A stretch of 64,000 nucleotides of DNA from Merdivicinus sp050943495 (GTDB lineage Bacteria; Bacillota; Clostridia; Oscillospirales; Ruminococcaceae): NCBI GenBank assembly GCA_050943495.1, contig JBMNPH010000002.1, forward strand, positions 124,001-188,000, written 5' to 3'. Both the position numbers and the translations under genes were made by a program. Positions within the stretch are counted from its first letter, which is position 1. Every line of letters begins with the position of its first letter. Below the pieces are notes generated by a model. The model searched no databases. It was not told the origin of the DNA and saw only the letters and a list, made by a program, of their open reading frames with translations. Positions 1 to 7,713 of the stretch are shown here, in pieces.

Positions 1-41
1 GAGATTTTCATGCTGCCGCTGGTTGTATTTTTCTGATCCAT
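1..41 (-). CDS. Start of Asp23/Gls24-like protein (partial, cut by window edge)
   Basis: Only the first 13 codons lie in the window, reading M-D-Q-K-N-T-T-S-G-S-M-K-I. The 'GS-KIS' kind of opening is typical of Asp23/Gls24 envelope-stress proteins, which often follow spoIIIAH in Clostridia just ahead of nusB. A weak GGGG Shine-Dalgarno sits 8 bases upstream and a promoter is found at 94-121. The identity rests on position and a very short peptide, so it is tentative; the rest of the gene lies to the left of base 1. Confidence 0.45.
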   Translation of the reverse strand, partial: MDQKNTTSGSMKI

Positions 42-93
42 AAACCAAACCCCACTTTCTGTTTCTCTTAAAGAATGCTGTTAATCATTTTAT

Positions 94-121
94 ATTATAC
101 CATAATTTTGCAAAGAAACAA
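94..121 (-). promoter_or_regulatory. Putative promoter for the Asp23-like gene
   Basis: On the minus strand there is a TATAAT -10 box (94-99) with a TTGTTT -35 box (116-121), separated by 16 bases. It lies after the spoIIIAH terminator, so the gene to the left would be transcribed separately from the sporulation operon. Confidence 0.45.
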
Positions 122-160
122 CCGTTTTCTGAAAAAAAATCCTGTCTTTTGAATTTTTAT

Positions 161-198
161 GAAAAAATAAACGGTTCACAGGTATTCTGCGAACCGTT
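161..198 (-). terminator. Terminator of the spoIIIA operon
   Basis: An inverted repeat AACGGTTC (170-177) / GAACCGTT (191-198) is followed on the minus strand by a T-rich run (TTATTTTTTC). It lies just past the spoIIIAH stop codon. Confidence 0.8.
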
Positions 199-206
199 GT
201 AATTTT

Positions 207-761
207 TTATTGCACCTCACCGACGGAAACATTTTCTGCTAAAACATCGGTCTCTTCTAAAATAATATTCTTGATTTGAGCGGCCTGTTCCGCACTTAAT
301 CCTTCTGTTTTGACCACAACCTTCACACTGTCATCGCTGACAATTGCCAGACAATCCTCAAATCCTTTTGCCTTAACCAATGTCTCGATATTTGCTTCGC
401 TTTCCATTTGTTTGGAGACTTCCAGTGCTCGTGCGGTTGCTAATTCTTTTTCATCGTCACTCAATTCAGTATTCTGAAGAGTATTTGCCAGGGTTTCGAC
501 TGCTTCATCTCGATTTTTTTGTCGTTCCAAGCGTGCTTCCACAAAATAATTTCCTTCTTCTGTCTCTGTAGAAGCGCTGGTTAGCTGTGCTTCCCCGTAA
601 TGTTCTGGTTCTTCACTACCGGACACATTGGCTGCTGTTGTAATGTCGTATGGCTGCCCAGTTTGTGAAAACGTATAATTTAAATAAACAGCCGCGCCCA
701 GCACCAGCACCAGTGAAGCTAGTACAATCTGTTTTTTCCCCACGATCATATTCAGTTTCAT
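207..761 (-). CDS. spoIIIAH: Stage III sporulation protein AH (SpoIIIAH)
   Basis: SpoIIIAH is the mother-cell membrane protein whose extracellular domain binds forespore SpoIIQ across the intermembrane space, forming the channel needed for late forespore gene expression. The protein is 184 aa with one N-terminal membrane segment (about residues 8-30, IVLASLVLVLGAAVYL), a charged, Gln/Glu-rich stalk, and a C-terminal EscJ/YscJ-like ring-building fold (VKVVVKTEGLSAEQAAQIKNI). The ATG at 761 is chosen because AGGAGG lies 8 bases upstream; a TTG codon directly before it is less likely. It is the last gene of the spoIIIA operon, 12 bases after spoIIIAG, and is followed by a terminator. Confidence 0.93.
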   Translation of the reverse strand: MKLNMIVGKKQIVLASLVLVLGAAVYLNYTFSQTGQPYDITTAANVSGSEEPEHYGEAQLTSASTETEEGNYFVEARLERQKNRDEAVETLANTLQNTELSDDEKELATARALEVSKQMESEANIETLVKAKGFEDCLAIVSDDSVKVVVKTEGLSAEQAAQIKNIILEETDVLAENVSVGEVQ

Positions 762-773
762 CAAAAATTCCTC

Positions 774-1334
774 CTATGCTAATTTTGTTATGCAGACTTT
801 TGCAGAACTGATTGCCAGTGCTGTCGTGACCGCATCCATGATTCGGCTGACTGTCACAGGATCCTCCCCTCCCTCACAGACAATGATCACCCCCTTTATT
901 ACCGGTTCCATCTGTGTTCGGACCAGAGCTTCCCGCCCGTCTTTTCCATCCACCAGCACATAACTTTCAGCGCGACTTTCCCGCTCTGTTACGGCAGAAT
1001 CCGCCGAATGAGTGGAGTCAAATTCCGTTTTCTGTTCCCGGACATATAATGTTTCTCCGTTATTCTGCAGCGTCACCATAACCTCTGTTTTTCCAGCACC
1101 GCTAATTTTGCCGATAATATCCGTCAGTTCTTTTTGAAGGGAAGAAATATAGGCAGCTGAAGTAATTTGCGGAGATATGGTTTGCTCAGGTTCTTCCTGC
1201 TTTTTTCCGGCAAATTGAGAGAGAAATAGCAGGAAAATTCCGATCATCCCAATGACGACAATCCATTTCACACGCTTTTCGGGATCTTTCCAGATTGCGA
1301 AAAGTGAAGGAAGCCGCAGTTTTTTTTCATCCAT
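774..1334 (-). CDS. spoIIIAG: Stage III sporulation protein AG (SpoIIIAG)
   Basis: SpoIIIAG forms a large multimeric ring of the SpoIIIA-SpoIIQ channel complex in the mother-cell membrane facing the forespore. The 186-aa product has a basic N-terminus, one membrane segment at about residues 24-42 (WIVVIGMIGIFLLFLSQF), and a long outer domain ending in the conserved region with VIKGVIIVCEGGEDPVTVSR, typical of this family. An AGGAGG-like site precedes the ATG. It overlaps the 3' end of spoIIIAF by 8 bases, suggesting translational coupling inside the operon. Confidence 0.93.
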   Translation of the reverse strand: MDEKKLRLPSLFAIWKDPEKRVKWIVVIGMIGIFLLFLSQFAGKKQEEPEQTISPQITSAAYISSLQKELTDIIGKISGAGKTEVMVTLQNNGETLYVREQKTEFDSTHSADSAVTERESRAESYVLVDGKDGREALVRTQMEPVIKGVIIVCEGGEDPVTVSRIMDAVTTALAISSAKVCITKLA

Positions 1335-1836
1335 TTCCTTCTCCTCCTGTTTGTTTCTGAACTGTAACTGCCTGAACAGTCAGTCCGAATTCTTCTGCGA
1401 TTAAGTTTTGTGCTTTGGATATCTCCTCATTCGATTCTCCCGCCTCCAATACCACTTCAATGTTAGTAATATCTATGCGTTGTTCGTCCGCAATATGTGC
1501 TGTTACTTGGATTTTTTGTACTGCAATCTTGTTTTGAAGCAGTAGCGACACTCCTTCCTGTTCTAAAGTGGACGTAAAATTTTCCAAGAGCTGTTCTTTC
1601 GCTAATTGTTCCATATCTGCAACGGATTGTTCTATTTGTTTTTGATAGGAGGTATTGTCCCATTCTGCTGCGATCTTACCATTCCGAAAAGGCAAAATAA
1701 GGCAGAGAAGCAAAAATAGTCGTACTCCAAAGCGGGCATATCGATTCCAATCCCCTGACGGGAGCAGCATATGGAAAATCCCAGATATCACTAATGTAAC
1801 ACACAATGCAGCTGCAGCATTTTGAATTTCTTCCAT
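1327..1836 (-). CDS. spoIIIAF: Stage III sporulation protein AF (SpoIIIAF)
   Basis: SpoIIIAF is a membrane component of the SpoIIIA channel with a ring-building-motif outer domain. The 169-aa protein starts with two hydrophobic segments (about residues 8-27 and 34-50, containing YARFGVRLFLLLCLILPF), the family hallmark, followed by a soluble C-terminal domain with coiled-coil-like Gln/Glu-rich sequence. It sits 10 bases after spoIIIAE and overlaps spoIIIAG. Confidence 0.92.
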   Translation of the reverse strand: MEEIQNAAAALCVTLVISGIFHMLLPSGDWNRYARFGVRLFLLLCLILPFRNGKIAAEWDNTSYQKQIEQSVADMEQLAKEQLLENFTSTLEQEGVSLLLQNKIAVQKIQVTAHIADEQRIDITNIEVVLEAGESNEEISKAQNLIAEEFGLTVQAVTVQKQTGGEGNG

Positions 1837-1846
1837 ATATCCCTCC

Positions 1847-2983
1847 TTAAACAGGCATTCCCATCCAGAGCAGAATTGCAGTCGAGGATAGGATCATCAT
1901 ACCATAGCACAGAATTAATCCGCCTAGAACAGCCACGGCAGAAGAAACCGAACGAATCATTCCGGAAGCTCTAGTCTCCCCCAATAAATCTCCTACAGCA
2001 GCAGAGATATTTAATGCAAGCATTGTCAGTCCGATTCCAGCTAAAACCGGAATAAATACAGCTGCCATGACTGCTATTCCAAAAACACCAGCTGCATTTT
2101 TAACAAGTAACATGCAGCCAGACAGGGAACTGTACGCTTCACTCAAAGCACCTCCAACTACCGGAATTGCAGAACTAATGACAAATTTAATCGTACGGTT
2201 TCCCACTGTGTCCGCCGCCCCTGCAGTCAGGCTCTGTAAGGTGAGTAAAGCAACAAATATAGTGAGGCAGAAACCAAGAATCCAACCAGCAGTATTTTTG
2301 GCCGCCTGTGCAATTCCCTTCACATCGATTCCATCTGTTACAGCCCCGGCTGTGCAAACTGCGAGAAAAATTCCAAGCAGTGGAACGATAAAATTTCCGG
2401 CTACTTGCGCAAAAACCTGTGCAGCCGCAAATGTGACCGTTTGATATGCCATAGCTGTTGCTGGCCTTCCCGAAACAGTTACGACTCCAGAGAACACCGG
2501 AATAAAGCTGATCATAAAGGTCGTCATTTCATCAATTGTCCGTGCTGCCTCCTGAATCAGTGGAACAACCTGTGTTACAAGCGCAGCTGAAATACATAAG
2601 GCACTGGCGGTTGTAAATGCTTCGCTGCAACCGTTGCTTTTGATTCCTCCGCCGAAAGAATTCAGCAATGCAGACAGCAGAAGGATACCGCAAAGTGTCC
2701 CTGCCAACTGAAATGGCGTGGAAATTTTCGATCGGAATGCATTCAAAATCCAAGAAAATGTCTGCTCAAAAGTCCAGTTGCTCAAATCACCATTTTGCAA
2801 CAGCTCATCCTCAGCAACCTCCTCTCCGCTCTCCGGAATGAGCGGAATTAATTCCTGAATTCCGCTTTTAGCCAGCTGATCCTCTGCCTGTTGTGAAATA
2901 TCATTTTCTGCTGCGCTCGCGTACGGCACAAATAGACAGGACAATAACAACCAGAAGAATAGAGCAGCAGCAAAACGTTTCAT
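1847..2983 (-). CDS. spoIIIAE: Stage III sporulation protein AE (SpoIIIAE)
   Basis: SpoIIIAE is the large polytopic membrane protein of the SpoIIIA complex, thought to form part of the transport path between mother cell and forespore. This 378-aa protein begins with a cleavable-looking signal peptide (about residues 1-25, ending ASA-AE), then a short acidic outer segment, then about seven to eight hydrophobic helices from residue 90 to the C-terminus. Length and hydropathy match the family. Spacing is 12 bases from spoIIIAD. Confidence 0.95.
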   Translation of the reverse strand: MKRFAAALFFWLLLSCLFVPYASAAENDISQQAEDQLAKSGIQELIPLIPESGEEVAEDELLQNGDLSNWTFEQTFSWILNAFRSKISTPFQLAGTLCGILLLSALLNSFGGGIKSNGCSEAFTTASALCISAALVTQVVPLIQEAARTIDEMTTFMISFIPVFSGVVTVSGRPATAMAYQTVTFAAAQVFAQVAGNFIVPLLGIFLAVCTAGAVTDGIDVKGIAQAAKNTAGWILGFCLTIFVALLTLQSLTAGAADTVGNRTIKFVISSAIPVVGGALSEAYSSLSGCMLLVKNAAGVFGIAVMAAVFIPVLAGIGLTMLALNISAAVGDLLGETRASGMIRSVSSAVAVLGGLILCYGMMILSSTAILLWMGMPV

Positions 2984-2995
2984 TTGATCCCCTCC

Positions 2996-3385
2996 CTATA
3001 ATTGAATCAGAGAGAGTGCTGTCCGCATCAATTCTTCAAACATGGGCAGACACAACACAAGTACTGAAATTCGTCCGGCCAATTCTATTTTGGAGGCAAT
3101 TGCGTTCTGACCGGATTCCCGACAGATCTGCCCCGCGATTTCGCTCAGATAACAGACACCAAGGCACTTTACCAGAATTTGCAGTGCTTCTGCAGAATAG
3201 GAACTTTGTTCCGCAAGCGTCCGCATAGCAGTCAATGCCGGAAGAATTCCGGCAAGGATCCATACAAATAGAACTCCGGCTGCCGCAAGTGACAAAAGCA
3301 TGGCATATTCAGGCTTATATTGCCGCAGAAGGACGGCGGCTGCAGCAGCTACCAGTCCGGCACCTGCAATGGCAATCAGATCCAT
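2996..3385 (-). CDS. spoIIIAD: Stage III sporulation protein AD (SpoIIIAD)
   Basis: SpoIIIAD is a small polytopic membrane protein of the SpoIIIA channel. The 129-aa product has about four hydrophobic helices (MDLIAIAGAGLVAAAAAVLL at the N-terminus, AMLLSLAAAGVLFVWILAG next) and ends IRTAL-type as in relatives. The ATG at 3385 is preferred because AGGAGG lies 7 bases upstream; a longer reading from 3403 would put that site inside the gene. It follows spoIIIAC by about 11 bases. Confidence 0.93.
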   Translation of the reverse strand: MDLIAIAGAGLVAAAAAVLLRQYKPEYAMLLSLAAAGVLFVWILAGILPALTAMRTLAEQSSYSAEALQILVKCLGVCYLSEIAGQICRESGQNAIASKIELAGRISVLVLCLPMFEELMRTALSLIQL

Positions 3386-3396
3386 GTGATCGCCTC

Positions 3397-3594
3397 CTAC
3401 CATAAACCGAATAATTGTTTGATCGTGTCAAACAATGCGCTGATTTGTGTGATGACCATCATCAATACAACAATCAATCCTGCCAAAGTCGTCATCATGG
3501 CTTGTTCTTCCCTGCCAGAACGAATCAGAACCTGATTGAGAACTGCCACAATGATTCCTATGGCAGCAATCTTGAAAATCAGATCAACATCCAT
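3397..3594 (-). CDS. spoIIIAC: Stage III sporulation protein AC (SpoIIIAC)
   Basis: SpoIIIAC is a 65-aa, two-helix membrane protein of the SpoIIIA complex. The sequence MDVDLIFKIAAIGIIVAVLN and the second helix (MTTLAGLIVVLMMVI) fit the family closely in both length and pattern. An AAAGGA ribosome binding site precedes the ATG. It lies between spoIIIAB and spoIIIAD. Confidence 0.94.
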   Translation of the reverse strand: MDVDLIFKIAAIGIIVAVLNQVLIRSGREEQAMMTTLAGLIVVLMMVITQISALFDTIKQLFGLW

Positions 3595-3612
3595 TTGTTT
3601 CCGTCCTTTCCT

Positions 3613-4119
3613 TTAGAGTGCCAGAATTGCAAAGAGGATCCCGGCCAGAATTCCCAGAGAACGATAGAGCCGTCCTTGTGTCAAATAACGCTGTTCTGCA
3701 TCATCTAACTGCCTGTCCAGACGTTCGTTTACTAGAGTTAGTGCAGAGGTCTGGCTTTCCCAATCGCTTTCCCCTATAATTCCGCCCAACTCTCGGATTA
3801 GTGATTTGGTGTCCGGTAATTTTGTCAGGCATGTCTCTTCTTCCAGTGCTTCCTCCCATAAAATGGATACCGGCTGTTTTCCGGTGAATCTCTGTGCGGT
3901 TTTTCGTAAAAATCCCAACGGCTGAAAATCACTTTCTTTCGCCAATCTTTGCAGCAATACAGCGGTTGGCAGACGGCTGACCCTTATTTCCCGATCAATT
4001 CGCAACAACAGAAGTTTGAGGCATTGCAAATATTGGCACTGTTCTTTTAGTTGTGTGGCCATATTTTGACCGATCAGAAAACAGGCGATGGATGCAAACA
4101 GGATTCCGAGCCATTTCAT
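3613..4119 (-). CDS. spoIIIAB: Stage III sporulation protein AB (SpoIIIAB)
   Basis: SpoIIIAB resembles type II secretion/pilus GspF-like scaffold proteins and probably works with the SpoIIIAA ATPase. The 168-aa protein has an N-terminal helix (WLGILFASIACFLIGQ), a central amphipathic region with the family's LKLLLLRIDREIR-type segment, and a C-terminal membrane helix (LGILAGILFAILAL). AGGAGG lies 7 bases before the ATG. Its start is only one base past the end of spoIIIAA. Confidence 0.93.
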   Translation of the reverse strand: MKWLGILFASIACFLIGQNMATQLKEQCQYLQCLKLLLLRIDREIRVSRLPTAVLLQRLAKESDFQPLGFLRKTAQRFTGKQPVSILWEEALEEETCLTKLPDTKSLIRELGGIIGESDWESQTSALTLVNERLDRQLDDAEQRYLTQGRLYRSLGILAGILFAILAL

Positions 4120-4120
4120 G

Positions 4121-5023
4121 TTATGTCCTCCTATTTAGCCAGTCGATTTGGAAATTCCGATCTTGCTGGAGAAAAACTACCACCTGAAATACATTCCATT
4201 TGAGAAAATCGGCAATGACGGGTCTTTTTTCCAGACTTTCCAAGGAATCTCCATGAACCGTTGCTAAAATAGGAACGCCGGCATTTACGCATTCCATAAC
4301 TGCAGAACTTTCTTCTCGGTTTCCTAGTTCATCACATGCGATCAGCTGAGGAGAAAGCGTGCGCAAAGCGATTTCCATTCCGGGTCCTTTGGGGTAACCG
4401 CTTAATAAATCAGTGCATTTTCCTAGATCAAATACTGCCGTTCCGGGATCCGGGTTCCCGCCCAGCTCTCCCCGCTCGTCTATTGCGGAAATCTGCAGTA
4501 TTTTACCGCCTTCTCCATCGGATAAACGCCGGATCAGATCCCGCAAAACAGTCGTTTTTCCGCTTCCGGGTGGTCCTGCAATTAGGACAGAGGGAAGCGT
4601 TCCGGTAGAATATAAAAGCTGCGGCAGATTTTTTGCGGATCCGAGAACCTGCCGTGCAATCCGGAAATTCAGGCTGGCTGCTTCCCGCAGCTTTAGGATT
4701 TTTCCATTTTCTACCGCAACATTTCCGGCTACTCCAACCCGATGCCCGCCATATAGAGTGCAATATCCGCGTGTTAGATTTTCTTCGCAACTTTGCATGG
4801 AATAACCGCATACACGACGAAGGCAGTTCTGTATTTCTTCCGCAGAAACTTTTCTTGACAATCGATCCGGAAAACTGACGTCTGCTTTATGAATGATTGC
4901 AATTGGCCGCCCCAATCGCAGTCGGATTTCCCATACATCTGATCTTTGAATACGTGGATATTGTTCCAGCACTTCCCGAATCCAGCCATCAAAATATGGT
5001 AAAAGCTGTTCATACTCGTCCAT
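4121..5023 (-). CDS. spoIIIAA: Stage III sporulation protein AA, secretion-type ATPase (SpoIIIAA)
   Basis: SpoIIIAA is a cytosolic ATPase related to type II/IV secretion ATPases that energises the SpoIIIA channel in the mother cell. The protein has Walker A GPPGSGKTT in the middle, a Walker-B-like stretch LIACDELGN, and the AVMECVNAGVPILATVHGDS region typical of the family. I choose the ATG at 5023, 8 bases after AAGGAAGG, over a GTG nine bases upstream. It is the first gene of the eight-gene operon and has a SigE-like promoter upstream (5051-5079). Confidence 0.95.
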   Translation of the reverse strand: MDEYEQLLPYFDGWIREVLEQYPRIQRSDVWEIRLRLGRPIAIIHKADVSFPDRLSRKVSAEEIQNCLRRVCGYSMQSCEENLTRGYCTLYGGHRVGVAGNVAVENGKILKLREAASLNFRIARQVLGSAKNLPQLLYSTGTLPSVLIAGPPGSGKTTVLRDLIRRLSDGEGGKILQISAIDERGELGGNPDPGTAVFDLGKCTDLLSGYPKGPGMEIALRTLSPQLIACDELGNREESSAVMECVNAGVPILATVHGDSLESLEKRPVIADFLKWNVFQVVVFLQQDRNFQIDWLNRRT

Positions 5024-5050
5024 TTTTTTCACCTTCCTTTGCGATACTTT

Positions 5051-5079
5051 ATCCTATGCGGAAACACTTTTTATTAGAA
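5051..5079 (-). promoter_or_regulatory. Possible SigE-type promoter of the spoIIIA operon
   Basis: On the minus strand a CATAGGAT -10-like box (5051-5058) follows a TTCTAAT -35-like box (5073-5079) with 14 bases between, the spacing of mother-cell SigE promoters (consensus CATACAAT for -10). The match is partial. The layout resembles the better match upstream of cwlD at 55271-55299, and spoIIIA is SigE-dependent in Bacillus. Confidence 0.4.
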
Positions 5080-5153
5080 CAGATTGACAGATGATTGACA
5101 AACTTTGCAAAATATCGTATCATGAAATTATCATTAGGAAGGGAGAGATCTTT

Positions 5154-6044
5154 ATGATCGTAACCATTCAGGATAAAATGGGAAACTCTGCCTCCATTCA
5201 AACGCTGGGAGCAGAATTAAAATCCTATCGGGTAAATGGAACGGAATACATCTGGCAGGGATCTCCTCATTTTTGGAGTGAAAGCGCTCCATTTCTGTTT
5301 CCAATTGCAAGCAATGTCCGAAATGATACCGTGTATATCGAAGGAAAACCGTATCACATGCCTATGCATGGCTTTGCGAAAAATCTGGAATGGACACTTT
5401 CCGAACAGCAGGAAAATTGTGCTGTCTTTATTCTTCAGGAAACACCAGAAACTTTGCAATCTTATCCTTTCCGTTTCCTGCTCACAGCCACGTATTCCAT
5501 ACAAGACGGTATCCTGAATCTGACCATAAAAGTCTGTAATCAAGATAATCGGCAAATGCCATATTGTTTCGGAACGCATCCGGCATTCTGCGTTCCGTTT
5601 GACCCAAAATTTGGCAGTAAATTTACCGATTATCAGATTGTCTTTGATAAGGAAGAGGAAAACAGCAGTCCGCTTTATGATGGGACTGCACGCCAAATTG
5701 ATATTGCAAAACGCGAATCCTTTCTGGAATCGGATAACCGCACATTATCGTTGAATTATGAGACTTTCCAGCGGGTAGATACCATTTTGTTTGATCGGAT
5801 GAATTCCCGGCGGGCAGATCTTGTGGATACCGTTACCGGCCGCAAACTGACATTGGAATATCCGGATTTTGGATATTGTGCGATATGGACAACTCCTGGC
5901 GCGCCTTATGTCTGCATTGAACCCTGGCAGGGACTCTCTACTTGCAGTGATGAGGATGACCAGTTTATAAGCAAACGCGGCGTAAAATGCCTGAATCCGG
6001 GCGAAGCAGAGGAATATATCCTTCGCTTCTCGGTTACAGAATAA
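5154..6044 (+). CDS. Aldose 1-epimerase family protein (LacX-like)
   Basis: A 296-aa cytosolic protein of the galactose mutarotase superfamily, probably interconverting sugar anomers or acting on a phosphosugar. The family's TLGAELKSYRVNGTEYIWQG opening, the FGTHPAFCVPF core with a conserved His, and the C-terminal APYVCIEPWQG with the putative catalytic Glu are visible. The ATG at 5154 follows an AGGAAGGGAGA ribosome binding site; a longer in-frame extension from 5091 lacks one. It lies 26 bases before the thioesterase gene and diverges from spoIIIA. A paralogue is found at 13899. The substrate cannot be told from sequence. Confidence 0.88.
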   Translation: MIVTIQDKMGNSASIQTLGAELKSYRVNGTEYIWQGSPHFWSESAPFLFPIASNVRNDTVYIEGKPYHMPMHGFAKNLEWTLSEQQENCAVFILQETPETLQSYPFRFLLTATYSIQDGILNLTIKVCNQDNRQMPYCFGTHPAFCVPFDPKFGSKFTDYQIVFDKEEENSSPLYDGTARQIDIAKRESFLESDNRTLSLNYETFQRVDTILFDRMNSRRADLVDTVTGRKLTLEYPDFGYCAIWTTPGAPYVCIEPWQGLSTCSDEDDQFISKRGVKCLNPGEAEEYILRFSVTE

Positions 6045-6070
6045 ATTCATTTCCGAAAGGGAGATCTTTT

Positions 6071-6463
6071 ATGAAAGAAATTCAAATTGGTGCAAAATTG
6101 AAGGTAGATAGCAAAGCTGCAGAATCACTGCTTGCTTGTGCAATGGGCAGCGGAGAACTGCCAGTATATGCAACCCCTGCAATGGCTGCCTTGATGGAAA
6201 ATGCGGCTGCCACTCTTCTGAAAAATTTCTTGGATGAGGGGGAAACTTCTGTTGGGATTCGTCTGAATCTTGCTCATACCTCTGCAACTCCAAAAGACGC
6301 AAAAGTTTGGGCAGAGGCGGAAATTACGGCAGTTGACCGCAAAAAAGTGACCTTTTCCGTAAAAGCATATGATGAAACAGGTGAAATTGGTTCTGCTGAA
6401 CATGATCGATTTGTGGTTGACGCGGAAAAATTCCTGGCGAAAGCCAATGCCAAACTGCAGTAA
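6071..6463 (+). CDS. FlK-like acyl-CoA thioesterase (hotdog fold)
   Basis: This 130-aa protein belongs to the fluoroacetyl-CoA-thioesterase-like hotdog family. Candidate catalytic residues Thr35 (in VYATPAM), Glu43 (ALMENAA) and His69 (LNLAHTSATP) keep the exact spacing of FlK Thr42/Glu50/His76. In non-fluorinated organisms relatives are general or unknown short acyl-CoA thioesterases, so the true substrate is open. The ATG at 6071 has AAGGGAGA 7 bases upstream. It forms a two-gene unit with the epimerase and ends in a terminator. Confidence 0.85.
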   Translation: MKEIQIGAKLKVDSKAAESLLACAMGSGELPVYATPAMAALMENAAATLLKNFLDEGETSVGIRLNLAHTSATPKDAKVWAEAEITAVDRKKVTFSVKAYDETGEIGSAEHDRFVVDAEKFLAKANAKLQ

Positions 6464-6482
6464 AACCTGTGTTAAACAGGAA

Positions 6483-6524
6483 AACCGGAGAACGGCTTGA
6501 TTCCGCTCTCCGGTTCTTTTTTTA
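6483..6524 (+). terminator. Terminator after the thioesterase gene
   Basis: ACCGGAG (6484-6490) pairs with CTCCGGT (6508-6514), followed by a T-run (TTCTTTTTTTATT). It separates this unit from the convergent UroD-family gene. Confidence 0.85.
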
Positions 6525-6532
6525 TTATATTA

Positions 6533-7591
6533 TTACGCGTGCAGATTTCCAAAGAATCCACCCGGACGTCCGACATCCTTTTCTGCCCACTCCCGGTTGA
6601 ATCCCAGAATTTTGATTCCTTTTTCCACAGTATTCCGATAAATCGTCTCCATATCGTTCAAATGCGGCTGTGACATGTTAATTCCGGTTAGATCCGGAAT
6701 TTCACAAAGTGCTTTCATATAATGATCGCCGCGCCCACAAAAGTGAACAACGCCTCCTTCAAAATGATGTAACAGCTGTGCATCATACGGTTTAGCATAT
6801 TCCTCATATAAAGCAGGAGAAAGATTCATGGCACTATCATCCCGCAGCACAATTTTGCCATGATGCATAAAGCTTCCCCAATGACAGTTCATTTCCCGGC
6901 TGCACGGATACATGGCAAACCATTTTTCCATGAATGCGATATAAGTTTCCGTAACAAGCTTCAGCAATCCGTGAACCAGTTCCGGTTCATCATACATCGC
7001 ATAAAACATCTCACCGCCCCACAGCAATTCGCAAATGTCCAGAGGGCCTTGTGTATCCGGATGATAGACCGTGACATACTTGGAAATCTTGGGATATTCT
7101 GCAAAAACTTCTGCAAAGATCTCTCCCATTTCAAAGACTTTTCTGCCAAATCCCCCCATCAAATCTGGCATACCTTTTTCCAAAATTTCATGGATGATAT
7201 CGGTGTTATTAAAAGAATGAGTGGTTGGAAGTGTATTCATCTCATAGGGCATCGTGAAGATTTTGGCACCAAACAGCGCGGTCATGATTCCTGTACCATA
7301 ATTTGTGCGAACAGATGGAATTCCAGATGTGCCGGATAAGATATGAGAAACACCCTCCATTTGGCTGACTAGCATTTTTTCATAATCTTCGATCGCATCG
7401 TTAATGTTGATATTTTGGTATGGAACGGTGGCTTCACTGACTGTTTTACGGCAGGATGTAAAAATCTTTCCGTCAAACTTTCCGTCTAGAAAATCTTTCC
7501 ATTGTTTTTGAACATCGTCCTCTGCTTCCGGATCGATCCGATTTTCAATATCTTCGAGAAGTGCGCGGGTTTCTTTTGAAAGTTTCAGCAT
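6533..7591 (-). CDS. Uroporphyrinogen decarboxylase-family (MtaA-like) protein
   Basis: A 352-aa URO-D superfamily protein. Its HFCGRGDH stretch has His283-x-Cys285, the zinc-ligand pattern of MtaA-type corrinoid methyltransferases, which true haem-pathway HemE lacks, so a methyl-transfer role is more likely than haem synthesis. No corrinoid protein is next to it. The ATG at 7591 is chosen because GAGGTG lies 6 bases upstream; the GTG inside that site is an unlikely start. It diverges from a LysR gene, has a good promoter at 7652-7680 and an inverted repeat at 7620-7639, so it is probably the regulator's target. Confidence 0.8.
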   Translation of the reverse strand: MLKLSKETRALLEDIENRIDPEAEDDVQKQWKDFLDGKFDGKIFTSCRKTVSEATVPYQNININDAIEDYEKMLVSQMEGVSHILSGTSGIPSVRTNYGTGIMTALFGAKIFTMPYEMNTLPTTHSFNNTDIIHEILEKGMPDLMGGFGRKVFEMGEIFAEVFAEYPKISKYVTVYHPDTQGPLDICELLWGGEMFYAMYDEPELVHGLLKLVTETYIAFMEKWFAMYPCSREMNCHWGSFMHHGKIVLRDDSAMNLSPALYEEYAKPYDAQLLHHFEGGVVHFCGRGDHYMKALCEIPDLTGINMSQPHLNDMETIYRNTVEKGIKILGFNREWAEKDVGRPGGFFGNLHA

Positions 7592-7619
7592 ATTCGTCAC
7601 CTCAGATGTTAAATTACAG

Positions 7620-7639
7620 GATAATTTTTCAGAATTATC
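7620..7639. promoter_or_regulatory. Inverted repeat, candidate LysR operator
   Basis: GATAATT (7620-7626) and AATTATC (7633-7639) form a perfect 7-base inverted repeat with 6 bases between, fitting the T-N11-A pattern bound by LysR proteins. It lies just downstream of the predicted transcription start of the UroD-family gene. Confidence 0.5.
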
Positions 7640-7651
7640 GGATTTTATTTC

Positions 7652-7680
7652 ATTTTAACAATAATTTAGGTGCAAGTCAA
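7652..7680 (-). promoter_or_regulatory. Promoter of the UroD-family gene
   Basis: TTGACT (7675-7680 on the minus strand) and TAAAAT (7652-7657) are 17 bases apart, a good SigA promoter driving the leftward UroD-family gene. It overlaps the region upstream of the divergent LysR -10 box (TATAAT, 7693-7698). Confidence 0.7.
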
Positions 7681-7692
7681 ACTCTTTTGTGG

Positions 7693-7698
7693 TATAAT
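7693..7698 (+). promoter_or_regulatory. -10 box of the LysR gene
   Basis: A consensus TATAAT lies 15 to 28 bases before the two possible LysR start codons. No good -35 hexamer is seen at the right distance, which is common for autoregulated genes. Confidence 0.45.
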
Positions 7699-7713
7699 CT
7701 ATTCCAGAAAGGA

